From Micromonospora wenchangensis (GTDB taxonomy: Bacteria; Actinomycetota; Actinomycetes; Mycobacteriales; Micromonosporaceae), in the NCBI RefSeq assembly GCF_002210435.1, contig NZ_MZMV01000023.1:43434-107433 (forward strand): a stretch of DNA of 64,000 nucleotides. Reading direction: 5' to 3'. Positions 8,823 to 16,458 of the stretch are shown one piece after another (within the stretch, counting starts at the first letter, position 1; each line of letters opens with the position of its first letter). The notes under the pieces are model-generated. The model was not told the DNA's origin. It searched no databases and saw only the letters and a program-made list of their open reading frames with translations. The position numbers and the translations under genes are program-made.

Positions 8823-8962
8823 TCAGCTGTGGCAGCCCCGGGGCGCGTGGGGGCACATGGCGACCACGTCGCCGGACGGGGCGACGCCAGCGCCGCCCGG
8901 GCACCGGCGACGACGAATGCCAGGGCCGCAGCCGCGACGACCGCGCGAACCACTGTGGACAT
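8823..8962 (-). pseudogene. Possible small secreted peptide, frame disrupted
   Basis: From an ATG at 8962 the minus strand encodes a credible Sec signal peptide, MSTVVRAVVAAAALAFVVAG then ARAALA. In the initial frame the following residues (SPRPATWSPCAP) look non-coding and run on to 8519. A +1 shift just after the signal gives GDVVAMCPHAPRGCHS and a TGA at 8825-8823, which looks like a short Cys/His-rich mature peptide. A hairpin follows downstream. This could be a frameshifted small secreted peptide gene, a sequencing error, or chance. No good Shine-Dalgarno sequence is visible, and I do not recognise the peptide. Confidence 0.25.
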
Positions 8963-9154
8963 ACCCGACGGTGTGTGGACGGGGCGACGGACACTGCGGT
9001 CAACCGCGCCGGCCGGTCGGAATTCCGATGGAGGCGCATTGTTGGCGTACCGGTTCGTCGAGGCCACAATGCAGGCAGCACTATGCCGCCACCACCACGA
9101 GTGGGCCAGCCGCACGCTTCATGCACCACCAGGGAATGGGGAGATGATCCCGGC

Positions 9155-11731
9155 ATGACGATGATCGGCCGGGCCGGGGAGTTCAGCGCCGTCCTCGCTG
9201 CGGTGCACGATCCACAGGCGGACGTGGTCCTGGTCACCGGCGAGGCCGGCGTGGGCAAGACCCGGCTGCTCGACGCCGTGTCCACGGCTGTTCCCGCCGT
9301 CCGCGCCTGGGGGACGCGGGGCCTGTCACACGTCCCCCTGGCGGCCCTGGCGCATCTGGTCGACCCGGCGACGACGTCGCTTCCGGAGATGGTCGCCCAG
9401 GTGCTGCGGGCGATCCCCGCCGGCACGGTGCTCGCGGTCGACGACCTGGACGGCTGCGACGAGGTCTCCCTGGCCGTCGCGGTACGGGTCGCCCGCGACG
9501 CCGGCCGCACCCTGGTCGCCACGGTGCGGACCGCCGACGGTCGGGTGCCGCCCGCCGTGGCCGAACTCGCGGCGTCGTCGAACACCGTGCTCCTGCCGAT
9601 CGCGCCGTTCGACCGCACGCGCACGGAGGAACTGGTCGACGCGCTGCTCGACGGGCCGGTCGACGCCGGAATCGTCGACGACGTGTGGCGGCGGACCGGC
9701 GGGAACGCCCTGTTCGTCACCCAACTGCTCGACGGCGCGCGGCGCAGCGGCGCATTGCACCGTTCGGCGGTCGGCTGGCACGCCGTCGGGCCGCTGCCGG
9801 TCCCCACCGGGCTGCGTAGTCTCCTGCCGGCCCGCCTGGCGGGGCTGCCCGACGACGCCGTCGCCGCCGCCCGTTTCCTGGCCGCCACCGGCCGGGCGCA
9901 CGACGACGAGATCGCGCAGGCCGGGCACGTCGCCGGAACCGAGCACCTGGTCGCCCACGGGATCGCGGTGTGGGCGGCCGAGACCGTACGGTTCGTGCAC
10001 CCGTTGTTCGCCGAGGTGCTGTGGGAGGGGCTGTCGCCGGCCCGTCGGCGGGCGGTGCTCCGCGAGCACCTCGCGGTCGTCCGGAGTCTCGCGCCGCACG
10101 ACCACGTGCGGTGCACCGTGTTGAGCCTCGACGCCGGAGAGGCCGCGCAGCCGGGGCCGTTGCTGGCCGCGGCGCGGGTCGCCGCCGCGGGTGGTGCGAC
10201 GGACGTCGCGGTACGGCTGGCCCGGGCGTGCCTCGACCGGGTCCCCGAGGTGTGGACCGCCCACCCGGAGGTCGCCGTCGGTGCCGCCCTCGTCCTCGCG
10301 GTCAACCTGTGGGAGACCGGGCGTGCCGAGGAGGCCGTGGCCGTCCTGCGCGACGCGCTGGGCCGCACCCCACCGGGCAGGGACGCCGCCCTGCTCGCCG
10401 TGACCCTGCACAAGGTGGTCCTCTGGGGCTGCCACGACCTGCCCGCCGCCCGGGACGTGCTGCGGCAGCAGTCCGCCCGTTATCCCGCGGGTGCACCGGT
10501 CGGGGCCCTGTTCGCCGTCGCCGAGGCCGACGCCCTGGCATACGCCGGGTTCCCGGACGAGGCGCTGGCACTCGCGTCCGGCGTCGGGGACGGCACCACG
10601 CTGCCGCTGCCGGTCCGGACCATGCTGGCGACGAGCCGCAGCAACGCCCTGGCCCACCTCGGACGGACCGGCGAGGCCGTCGCCGTGGTCGAGGCACTGC
10701 TCGACCAGGTCACGGCCGCCGGGCCGGAGGCGACCGCCGGGACCCGCGACAAACTGCTCGTGTACGCGAGCCACGCCCTACGCGAGCACGGTCGGCTCGA
10801 CGACGCCGCCCGCACCGCCGAACGTGCCTACCACGGTGCGCTGGCCGACGGTGTGGTCTTCGAGCGCGCCTGGGCCGCGGTGTGCGTCGGTGCGGCCCGG
10901 TTGCAGGCGGGGCACCTGGACGAGGCGACGCTCTGGGCGCGGCGGAGCCTGGTGACCTCGGTGGCCGCCGGGATGACCGACTGCACCCGGGTCAGCCTGT
11001 CCGTGCTGACCGTGGCCCACGGCTCACGCGGTCTCGCCCCGGAGCAGGCGTGGGTGACACACCTGCGCTCACCCGAGGCGGGCCTGGGGTTCCTGCGCCA
11101 CACCGTACCGATCGCGCTGGGCTGGGCCGCGTACGCCGAGGGTCGTCACGCCCTGGCCTGCGACCTGCTGCGGCAGGGTCAGGCCAGGGCCGCGCGGGAC
11201 CGGGCGGTGGCCGCCGAGTCCTGGATCCTGCACGAACGCCTGCGGATGCACGACACCACCGGGGTACGCGTCCGGTTGGCGTCACTCGCCGTCGGGTCCC
11301 CGGTCGGGGCGGCGCGGCTGGCCCTGGCCACCGGGCTGGAACGCGCCTGCCCCGAGACCCTGCTGGCGGCCGCGGCGGCCTTCGAGGCCGCCGGTTCACC
11401 CCTGTACGCGGCGGAGGCCGCGGCGGCGGCGTCCCGGTGCGCGTCCGGCCGGGCCGCGGCGGCGGCCCGGCGACGGGCCGACGAGCTCGCGCACCAGGTG
11501 GGTGACCCGCCGACTCCCCTGCTGCGCCGGTCACCCGTGCCCGCCGACCCGTTGACCTCCCGTGAGCGCCTCGTCGCCGAACTCGCCGCGGGTGGGGCGT
11601 CGAACGCCGAGATCGCCGGGCGTCTGGTCCTGTCGGTACGGACGGTGGAGAACCACCTGTCCCGTGCCTACGCGAAGCTCGGGATCAGCTCGCGGGCTGA
11701 TCTTGCCCGGTACGGGATCCCGCGCCGGTAG
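9155..11731 (+). CDS. LuxR-family transcriptional regulator with AAA ATPase domain (LAL type)
   Basis: This 858-residue regulator has an N-terminal P-loop ATPase (Walker A GEAGVGKT, residues 29-36; Walker B-like TVLAVDDLDG near 90), a long helical repeat region, and a C-terminal LuxR helix-turn-helix (LTSRERLVAELAAGGASNAE onwards, about 795-855, ending in RTVENHLSRAYAKLGI). Such proteins are large ATP-dependent activators of the MalT/LAL class. The ATG at 9155 is preceded by GGGGAG about 12 bp upstream. The gene converges on a secreted-protein gene, with a strong hairpin between the two. A dyad upstream of that secreted gene could be a target, but this is speculative. The inducer is unknown. 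Confidence 0.9.
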   Translation: MTMIGRAGEFSAVLAAVHDPQADVVLVTGEAGVGKTRLLDAVSTAVPAVRAWGTRGLSHVPLAALAHLVDPATTSLPEMVAQVLRAIPAGTVLAVDDLDGCDEVSLAVAVRVARDAGRTLVATVRTADGRVPPAVAELAASSNTVLLPIAPFDRTRTEELVDALLDGPVDAGIVDDVWRRTGGNALFVTQLLDGARRSGALHRSAVGWHAVGPLPVPTGLRSLLPARLAGLPDDAVAAARFLAATGRAHDDEIAQAGHVAGTEHLVAHGIAVWAAETVRFVHPLFAEVLWEGLSPARRRAVLREHLAVVRSLAPHDHVRCTVLSLDAGEAAQPGPLLAAARVAAAGGATDVAVRLARACLDRVPEVWTAHPEVAVGAALVLAVNLWETGRAEEAVAVLRDALGRTPPGRDAALLAVTLHKVVLWGCHDLPAARDVLRQQSARYPAGAPVGALFAVAEADALAYAGFPDEALALASGVGDGTTLPLPVRTMLATSRSNALAHLGRTGEAVAVVEALLDQVTAAGPEATAGTRDKLLVYASHALREHGRLDDAARTAERAYHGALADGVVFERAWAAVCVGAARLQAGHLDEATLWARRSLVTSVAAGMTDCTRVSLSVLTVAHGSRGLAPEQAWVTHLRSPEAGLGFLRHTVPIALGWAAYAEGRHALACDLLRQGQARAARDRAVAAESWILHERLRMHDTTGVRVRLASLAVGSPVGAARLALATGLERACPETLLAAAAAFEAAGSPLYAAEAAAAASRCASGRAAAAARRRADELAHQVGDPPTPLLRRSPVPADPLTSRERLVAELAAGGASNAEIAGRLVLSVRTVENHLSRAYAKLGISSRADLARYGIPRR

Positions 11732-11740
11732 TCGTGGTGT

Positions 11741-11789
11741 CCGACGGCGGCGCGGCGGGCGTCGGCGACGACAGCCGCGCCGCCGTCGG
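11741..11789. terminator. Bidirectional terminator hairpin
   Basis: A perfect 16-bp inverted repeat, CCGACGGCGGCGCGGC at 11741-11756 and its complement at 11774-11789, has a 17-nt loop. It lies between the stops of two convergent genes (11731 and 11799), as expected for a shared factor-independent-like terminator. There is no T-tract, as is common in such GC-rich genomes. Confidence 0.75.
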
Positions 11790-11798
11790 ACGGCGGTC

Positions 11799-13277
11799 TC
11801 AGCAGGTGCCGCCGCCGGAGGCGCAGCCCCCGGGGGCCCCGCCGCCGGTCGCCCCGTCGAGCGGGTTGGGCAGGTCGGGGCGGGTTTCGGGCGCGGCGGT
11901 GTTCCAGCCGGTCCCGAGGACCATCGCCCCGACGTGGGTGCTGGTGTCGTCACCCGAGAACAGGGAGATCAGGTCCCTGCGGTGCATGGCCGCGGTGACG
12001 TCGTCGTCGGTCAGGACACCGATCACGGAGGGTGCGTCCTGGACCGGGGTGACCGTCGTGCCCTTCATCGTGAACAGCTTGTCGAGCGCGGCGGCGGCCT
12101 CCTGGTGCGAGAGCCAGGCCGTGCCGGGCAGGGTCAGGCCGGTGCCCTCCTCGCCGGTGGTCATCGCATCGGTGCAGTTCTCGCCCTTGGCGTCGCACTT
12201 CTGGGTCGTGGTGGTCGAGGAGGTCTCCTTGCCGTTCTTGTCGACCGTCCGCTCGGTGTGGGTCTTCGTCGTCCCGGTGGTCTTGCCGTTCTCGTCGCGC
12301 TCGTACTCGGTGGTGTCCTTCGTGATCGTCGTGCCGCCGTCCTTGTTCTTCGTGTGGACGGTCTCCGTCTCCTTGACGACGTTCCCGTTCTCGTCGCGTT
12401 GCTTCCGCTCGGTGTGGTACCTGCCGCTCAGGTCGTAGTACGCCTCGTCGGTCGACGAGCCCACCGTGTTCAGGCCCGGGTCGTAGTACTCGGTCCGGCT
12501 GCTCGACGTGCAGATCAGCTCGCACCCTGCGGTGCCGGGAGTGGTCCTCGACGAGGACCCGTCGCCGTACTCGGTGACCTTCGTGCCGTTGTCGGGGTTC
12601 GTGTTCTTCTCGCCGCCGTGGCTGGCCGCCCACCAGGCGGTCACCCCGTCGTACGCGCCGTACCAGCTGCCGTTGAACCGGCCGAGGTCGATCCCCATCG
12701 TCTTGCCGCCGCTGTCGAGGGTCAGGCCGAAGGTCAGGCCGGTCTTCCACGGCGCTTCGACACCGAGGCCCTTGAGCAGCCCGTCGTCGATCCCGGCGAG
12801 CGCGAGGCTGCCCCTGCGGGTGGGGATCCCGAAGACCTCCGACGGCAGGCCCGACTCGACACCACCGGGCAGTTCCTGCAGGTTGAGCCACTTCTTTTCC
12901 AGGCCCTTGACGAACTCCTCCGGGAACACGGCCCACGTGCCGTACCCGAGTTCGTAGGTCGGCAGTTTCCCGTCGATCGTCGCGTCCAGGACGAGGGACA
13001 GCGGCGGGGTGCTCGCCGGGTCGAGCGGGTCGTAGCCGAGGGCGGTCTCGTCGGCGTCGGCCACGCCGTCACCGTCGGAGTCCACCACCCCCACCGCCAG
13101 GTAGCAGGCGGACAGGTCGCACACCCGCAGGTCGGCGAGCCTGTCGCCGCGTCGGCCGTCGGCGGCGTGGGCCGAGGAGGCGAGGGTCGTGGGGAGCAGA
13201 AGGGCGCCGCAGGCCAGGGTCGTCAGTGCGCGCCGGAACCAGGTAGGTGCGGAAGTGGCAATGGGAAGGGACATCAT
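11799..13277 (-). CDS. Secreted protein with TSP3-like calcium-binding motif and Lys/Thr/Glu-rich repeats
   Basis: The 492-residue product starts at tandem ATGs (13277 or 13274) and has a Sec signal peptide (TLACGALLLPTTLASSAHA, cleavage near residue 39). Just after it lies VVDSDGDGVADADETALGYD (about 65-83), a thrombospondin type-3/EF-hand-like loop with Asp at alternating positions. The middle (about 110-270) is unlike any family I recognise. Residues 300-400 are hydrophilic repeats built on DENGN/DKNGK turns with TETVHTK, TKTHTERTV and similar strands, resembling Rhs/YD-type beta repeats. The C-terminus is Gly/Cys-rich (GGCASGGGTC). It is probably exported and may bind calcium; the function is unknown. 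It converges on the LuxR-type regulator. Confidence 0.75.
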   Translation of the reverse strand: MMSLPIATSAPTWFRRALTTLACGALLLPTTLASSAHAADGRRGDRLADLRVCDLSACYLAVGVVDSDGDGVADADETALGYDPLDPASTPPLSLVLDATIDGKLPTYELGYGTWAVFPEEFVKGLEKKWLNLQELPGGVESGLPSEVFGIPTRRGSLALAGIDDGLLKGLGVEAPWKTGLTFGLTLDSGGKTMGIDLGRFNGSWYGAYDGVTAWWAASHGGEKNTNPDNGTKVTEYGDGSSSRTTPGTAGCELICTSSSRTEYYDPGLNTVGSSTDEAYYDLSGRYHTERKQRDENGNVVKETETVHTKNKDGGTTITKDTTEYERDENGKTTGTTKTHTERTVDKNGKETSSTTTTQKCDAKGENCTDAMTTGEEGTGLTLPGTAWLSHQEAAAALDKLFTMKGTTVTPVQDAPSVIGVLTDDDVTAAMHRRDLISLFSGDDTSTHVGAMVLGTGWNTAAPETRPDLPNPLDGATGGGAPGGCASGGGTC

Positions 13278-13312
13278 GGGGGCGAACCTAGGTATCCGCC
13301 GCAGGCATGTCC

Positions 13313-13329
13313 TGAGTAGTGCGTACTCA
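13313..13329. promoter_or_regulatory. Dyad TGAGTA-N5-TACTCA upstream of secreted gene
   Basis: A perfect 6-bp inverted repeat spaced by GTGCG lies 36 bp upstream of the secreted-protein start on the minus strand. It is a plausible operator or activator site, with the LuxR-type regulator two genes away a conceivable ligand. No binding data are implied. Confidence 0.45.
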
Positions 13330-13334
13330 ACCGT

Positions 13335-13359
13335 GCGCCGCGCCTGGACGGCGCGGCGC
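13335..13359 (-). terminator. Hairpin after the 13438-13875 gene
   Basis: A perfect 10-bp stem (GCGCCGCGCC and GGCGCGGCGC) encloses the loop TGGAC, 79 bp beyond the stop of the minus-strand gene upstream. It sits directly behind the dyad that precedes the secreted-protein gene, so it probably ends transcription of the upstream gene. Confidence 0.6.
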
Positions 13360-13437
13360 GACGCCGGGTCCGCCACCGGGTGTTGATCACGGCTCCGTGT
13401 CCGGTTGATGCCGGGTGCCGTCCGTGGTCACCCTGCT

Positions 13438-13875
13438 TCAGAGCTTGACCAGGGCCAGCGTCCACTGGCCGTGAGCGTCTTCCCAGAGGGTGACGATCTC
13501 GCCGACCGGGACCGAGTTGTACCCGTGCCGCTCGTCTTCCTCGTAGTAGTCGCCATCCTCCTCGGCCGCCGCGACGATGCGCAGGGCGTCCTCGCGGGTG
13601 CCGTCGGTGGCCGCGCGGATGCGGGAGACCCGCCACGTGACACCGCTGAGGTCGCGGCCGACGAGCTCACTGCCGGGCACGAGGTTCTCGTCGTCGTCGT
13701 CGATCGCGAAGAGCGTGCCGGGACCGTCGACCGGTAGCGTGTCGGTGTCGCCGATCATCAGGCCGTCGTCGACGATCTGTCGTTCGCCGCGGAGCACCGC
13801 CGGGTCGAGCCAGGCCGGCCGCCGGTCGAGTCCGACCTCGCTGATGAAGTTTCCCCAGGCGTAGAGCGCATACAT
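13438..13875 (-). CDS. Hypothetical acidic protein
   Basis: This 145-residue protein has no signal peptide or membrane helix. It is acidic, with runs such as AIDDDDENLVPG (about 57-68) and AAEEDGDYYEEDERHGY (about 102-118), and aromatic residues at the N-terminus (MYALYAWGNF). I do not recognise a family. Codon use matches real genes, and the frame is flanked by a terminator hairpin downstream. It stands between an MFS gene (36 bp away, same strand, upstream) and the secreted-protein gene, so it may be co-transcribed with the exporter. No function can be assigned. Confidence 0.7.
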   Translation of the reverse strand: MYALYAWGNFISEVGLDRRPAWLDPAVLRGERQIVDDGLMIGDTDTLPVDGPGTLFAIDDDDENLVPGSELVGRDLSGVTWRVSRIRAATDGTREDALRIVAAAEEDGDYYEEDERHGYNSVPVGEIVTLWEDAHGQWTLALVKL

Positions 13876-13911
13876 GCGCGCATGCTACCGAGCGGCAAGA
13901 TCCTCGCCTCC

Positions 13912-15093
13912 TCAGGCGGATCGCCCCGATGAGCCTCGATCCTGCCGGTACGCAGCTCGACAGGTGGACCAGACGCCGACGGCGAGAACCGCCAGCACGC
14001 AGCTGACGACGACCGGGCCACGCACGCCGAGCGCTCCGATGGTGAGACCACCGGCGATGGGTCCGGTGACCGCGCCGATGTTCAACGCGACGGTCGCGAA
14101 GGAACCACCAATCGTCGGCGCGTCGCGTGTGGCGGCGACGATCCGGGCGATGAACGTGCTGCCCAACGCGAAGGACAACGCGCCCTGGGTCAGGGCGAGA
14201 GACCACAGTGCCACGGGGCGGGCAACGGTGAACGCCAGCAGCGCCCAGCCCGCCATGAGCAGCGGCCCGGTGACGGTGATCAGCGGTCGCCAGTGCCGGT
14301 CACCGAACCGCCCGGCCACGGTGACACCGAGGAACGCCCCGATCCCGAAGACAGCGAGCAGCAACGGTACGGTGCGGTCGGTGAACCCGGCCGGCCCGGT
14401 GGCGATCGCCGCCAGGTAGGTGAAGGTGCAAAACGTCGCGGCGTTGACCAGCACGGCCAGCACGATGCTCACCTGCGCCGGACGCCGACGCAGACTCGCC
14501 AGCTCGCGGCCGATGGCGCTCCCGGCCCCCGCTCCGGCGTCCTGCCCCGGGCGGGTCGGCGTGGCCGCCAGAACCGCGACGAGCGCAGGCAGACACAGCA
14601 GCGCGATCGCCCACAGGGTGGCGCGCCAGCCCAGCACGTCGCCGACGAAGGCACCGGCGGGCACTCCGGCGATCAGCGCGAGGGTGGTGCCACCGAGGAT
14701 GACTGCCAGCGCGCGGGTGTGCCGCTCGGCCGGCACGATGCGCGTCACGGTCGAGAGGGCGACGGCGAGGAACCCGGCATTCGCCAACGCGGCCCCGATC
14801 CGTGCGGCCACCAGCATGGCGAAGCTGTCGGTGACCGCGCCGATGACGTGCGCGGCGATGAACAGGGTCAGGAACCCGGTCAGGGTCCAGCGGGGTGGGA
14901 GCCGGCGGGCAGCGGCGGCCATCGCCGGCGCGCCGACGACCATTCCCAGGGCGAAGCCGGAGGTGAGAACCCCGGCCCGGCCGAGCGAGACCTTCAGGTC
15001 GGTGGCGATGCCGGGAAGGATGCCGGCGAGGACGAACTCCGAGGTTCCCTGGGCGAAGACCGCGACGGCGAGCAGGTAGAGGAGGACGGGCAT
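13912..15093 (-). CDS. MFS drug exporter, Cmx/CmrA-like (DHA1)
   Basis: The 393-residue protein has about 12 membrane helices and starts MPVLLYLLAVAVFAQGTSEF. The TSEF motif in helix 1 and GFALGMVVGAP in helix 2 are typical of DHA1 12-TM exporters of the Cmx/CmrA (chloramphenicol) and AraJ type. Proton-driven efflux of a small molecule is expected; the substrate cannot be read. The ATG at 15093 is chosen because GGAAGG lies about 9 bp upstream and the family begins here, although the frame is open further upstream to 15483. The signature of motif A between helices 2 and 3 (RRLPPRW) is weak. The gene lies 362 bp after the epoxide hydrolase gene and is probably transcribed separately. Confidence 0.85.
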   Translation of the reverse strand: MPVLLYLLAVAVFAQGTSEFVLAGILPGIATDLKVSLGRAGVLTSGFALGMVVGAPAMAAAARRLPPRWTLTGFLTLFIAAHVIGAVTDSFAMLVAARIGAALANAGFLAVALSTVTRIVPAERHTRALAVILGGTTLALIAGVPAGAFVGDVLGWRATLWAIALLCLPALVAVLAATPTRPGQDAGAGAGSAIGRELASLRRRPAQVSIVLAVLVNAATFCTFTYLAAIATGPAGFTDRTVPLLLAVFGIGAFLGVTVAGRFGDRHWRPLITVTGPLLMAGWALLAFTVARPVALWSLALTQGALSFALGSTFIARIVAATRDAPTIGGSFATVALNIGAVTGPIAGGLTIGALGVRGPVVVSCVLAVLAVGVWSTCRAAYRQDRGSSGRSA

Positions 15094-15455
15094 GAGGGTG
15101 CCTTCCGAAGCAGGAACGTGATGGGTGGCAGGCGGGTGGCACTGCCGGTGCTTCGGATGCGCAGGAACTCGAACGACCTCGCCGCCGACCGGATCGGCGC
15201 GGATCGTCAGAGGAGGGACTGGGGCATCTGGGGCTACCGGGAGGCCGGCAGCCCTGACCAGTCCGCTTGGGGAGAACTCACCCCACGAGGCTACCAAACG
15301 GGCCCGTCGTCGCTGATGGGCGCGCGCATCGGCAACAGTCGCCGACAGCTTCCGGGTGGGTTGGTGGCGACGCCACCAACCCACCACGCCTGGGACGTCA
15401 CCAGCAGCGAGCACACGCGATCCGTCAGGTCGTGAAACGCGTGTCCGACGAGGTG
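15094..15455. other. 362-bp spacer; palindrome, otherwise nothing recognised
   Basis: This spacer separates two minus-strand genes, the epoxide hydrolase and the MFS exporter. It contains the 31-bp palindrome at 15355-15385 (listed separately). The exporter frame stays open through it without family likeness. GGGGAGAACTCACCCC near 15270 is a weaker symmetric sequence. The exporter promoter must lie here, but I cannot point to clear -35/-10 boxes. Confidence 0.5.
15355..15385 (-). terminator. 31-bp perfect palindrome, probable terminator of the epoxide hydrolase gene
   Basis: GGTGGGTTGGTGGCG at 15355-15369, a central A, and its exact complement at 15371-15385 form a 15-bp arm palindrome. It lies 71 bp beyond the hydrolase stop. 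A tight 3-nt-loop hairpin is the simplest reading. Confidence 0.6.
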
Positions 15456-16394
15456 CTAGGCGGTCCCCCGCCGGCCCAGCCACGTCAGGATCGCCTCGGT
15501 CGTCTCCTGCGGCTTCTCCTGCTGGATCCAGTGACCGCAGTCCAGGCTGACCACCTCCACGTTCGGCACGAACTCCGTCAGTCTCTCCGCCTTCGCGACC
15601 GGGTCGCGGTCGCCGTAGATCATGAGGGTGGGCCGGCGGACGACCGGGTCCACGTCGGCCAGCAGGTGCCAGTTGCGGTCCAGGTTGCGGTACCAGTTGA
15701 TGCCGCCGGTGAATCCTGTCGAGGCGAAGGCCGAGATGAAGACGGCCAGGTCGCTGTCACTCATGAGGGGTTCACCGGGTGGGGTTTCCGCCCTGGCCAG
15801 GTTGATCAGCGCATTGCCCGGCTCAGGCGTCAGCGGGGGCAGGTTCTTGCGGTACAGATTCCGCAGGAACCGGGAGGTATCCTCCTCGAACACGGCGTCC
15901 GCGACGCCCGGCTGCCGGTTGAAGTGCACGAAGTAGAAGTCGCCACCGAGCGCGGCCGCCATGGCCTCGACCCAGGGCGTCTCGCCGCGCTCCTGGTAGG
16001 GCACGCTCAGCGCCACCACGCCGTTGACCCGGTCCGGGTGCAGCAGGGTCAGGCCCCAGACGACGAATGCGCCCCAGTCGTGGCCGACGAAGGTGGCGTC
16101 GGCGTAGCCGTAATGGTCGAGAAGGGCGACGAGGTCACCCGACAGGTGGGCGAGGTCGTAGTCCGTCACGTCGGCGGGCCGGGACGAGGTGCCGTAGCCC
16201 CGCTGGTTCGGGACGATGACGTGGTAGCCCGCCGCAGCCAGGGCCGGCACCTGGTAGCGCCAGGAGTAGGCGAGTTCCGGCCAGCCGTGGCAGAGCACGA
16301 CGGGGTTCCCCGCGTTCTGCCGGCCGGCTTCGAAGACTTCGAGGTGCACGCCGTTGACCGGAATGTGGGTGGGCTCGGGAAAGTCGATGGTCAT
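15456..16394 (-). CDS. Epoxide hydrolase-type alpha/beta hydrolase
   Basis: The 312-residue protein follows the epoxide hydrolase plan: oxyanion motif HGWPE (36-40), nucleophile elbow GHDWG with Asp106 instead of Ser, cap-domain tyrosine segment GINWYRNLDRNW, and a C-terminal CGHWIQQEKP carrying the catalytic His. It should open epoxides through an alkyl-enzyme ester in the cytoplasm. The ATG at 16394 sits just before the family N-terminus (MTIDFPEPTH); the frame extends upstream to 16757 but overlaps the regulator. It is divergent from a WYL-domain regulator and separated from it by 64 bp that contain a perfect operator-like dyad. The natural substrate is unknown. Confidence 0.9.
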   Translation of the reverse strand: MTIDFPEPTHIPVNGVHLEVFEAGRQNAGNPVVLCHGWPELAYSWRYQVPALAAAGYHVIVPNQRGYGTSSRPADVTDYDLAHLSGDLVALLDHYGYADATFVGHDWGAFVVWGLTLLHPDRVNGVVALSVPYQERGETPWVEAMAAALGGDFYFVHFNRQPGVADAVFEEDTSRFLRNLYRKNLPPLTPEPGNALINLARAETPPGEPLMSDSDLAVFISAFASTGFTGGINWYRNLDRNWHLLADVDPVVRRPTLMIYGDRDPVAKAERLTEFVPNVEVVSLDCGHWIQQEKPQETTEAILTWLGRRGTA

Positions 16395-16413
16395 GCCGGC
16401 ATCCTGCGGACCG

Positions 16414-16438
16414 AAACCGGTCACCTCCTGACCGGTTT
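16414..16438. promoter_or_regulatory. Operator-like inverted repeat AAACCGGTCA-N5-TGACCGGTTT
   Basis: Perfect 10-bp arms spaced by CCTCC lie midway in the 64-bp divergent spacer between the epoxide hydrolase (start 16394) and the WYL regulator (start 16459). Position and symmetry make it the likely binding site of that regulator, controlling both genes. Confidence 0.7.
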
Positions 16439-16458
16439 TCCGTGGCAGTGTCGTCCGG

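Larger units (their letters stand above)
8577..9154. other. 578-bp spacer without a secure gene
   Basis: This gap lies between the hydrolase and the LuxR-type regulator. It holds a hairpin at 8758-8785 and, on the minus strand, a possible small secreted-peptide frame (8823-8962), both listed separately. The last 20 bp carry GGGGAG, a good ribosome binding site for the ATG at 9155. Plus-strand frames through here have no family likeness. I see no convincing promoter motif. Confidence 0.5.

Noticed and set aside
8626..10413. 595-residue minus-strand frame over the LuxR-type regulator
   Set aside because: Ser/Thr/Arg-rich composition without domains, fully antisense to a clear ATPase domain.
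11562..13319. 585-residue plus-strand frame opposite the secreted TSP3-like gene
   Set aside because: Gly/Val/Arg-rich low-complexity translation; the minus strand has a signal peptide and a calcium-loop motif.
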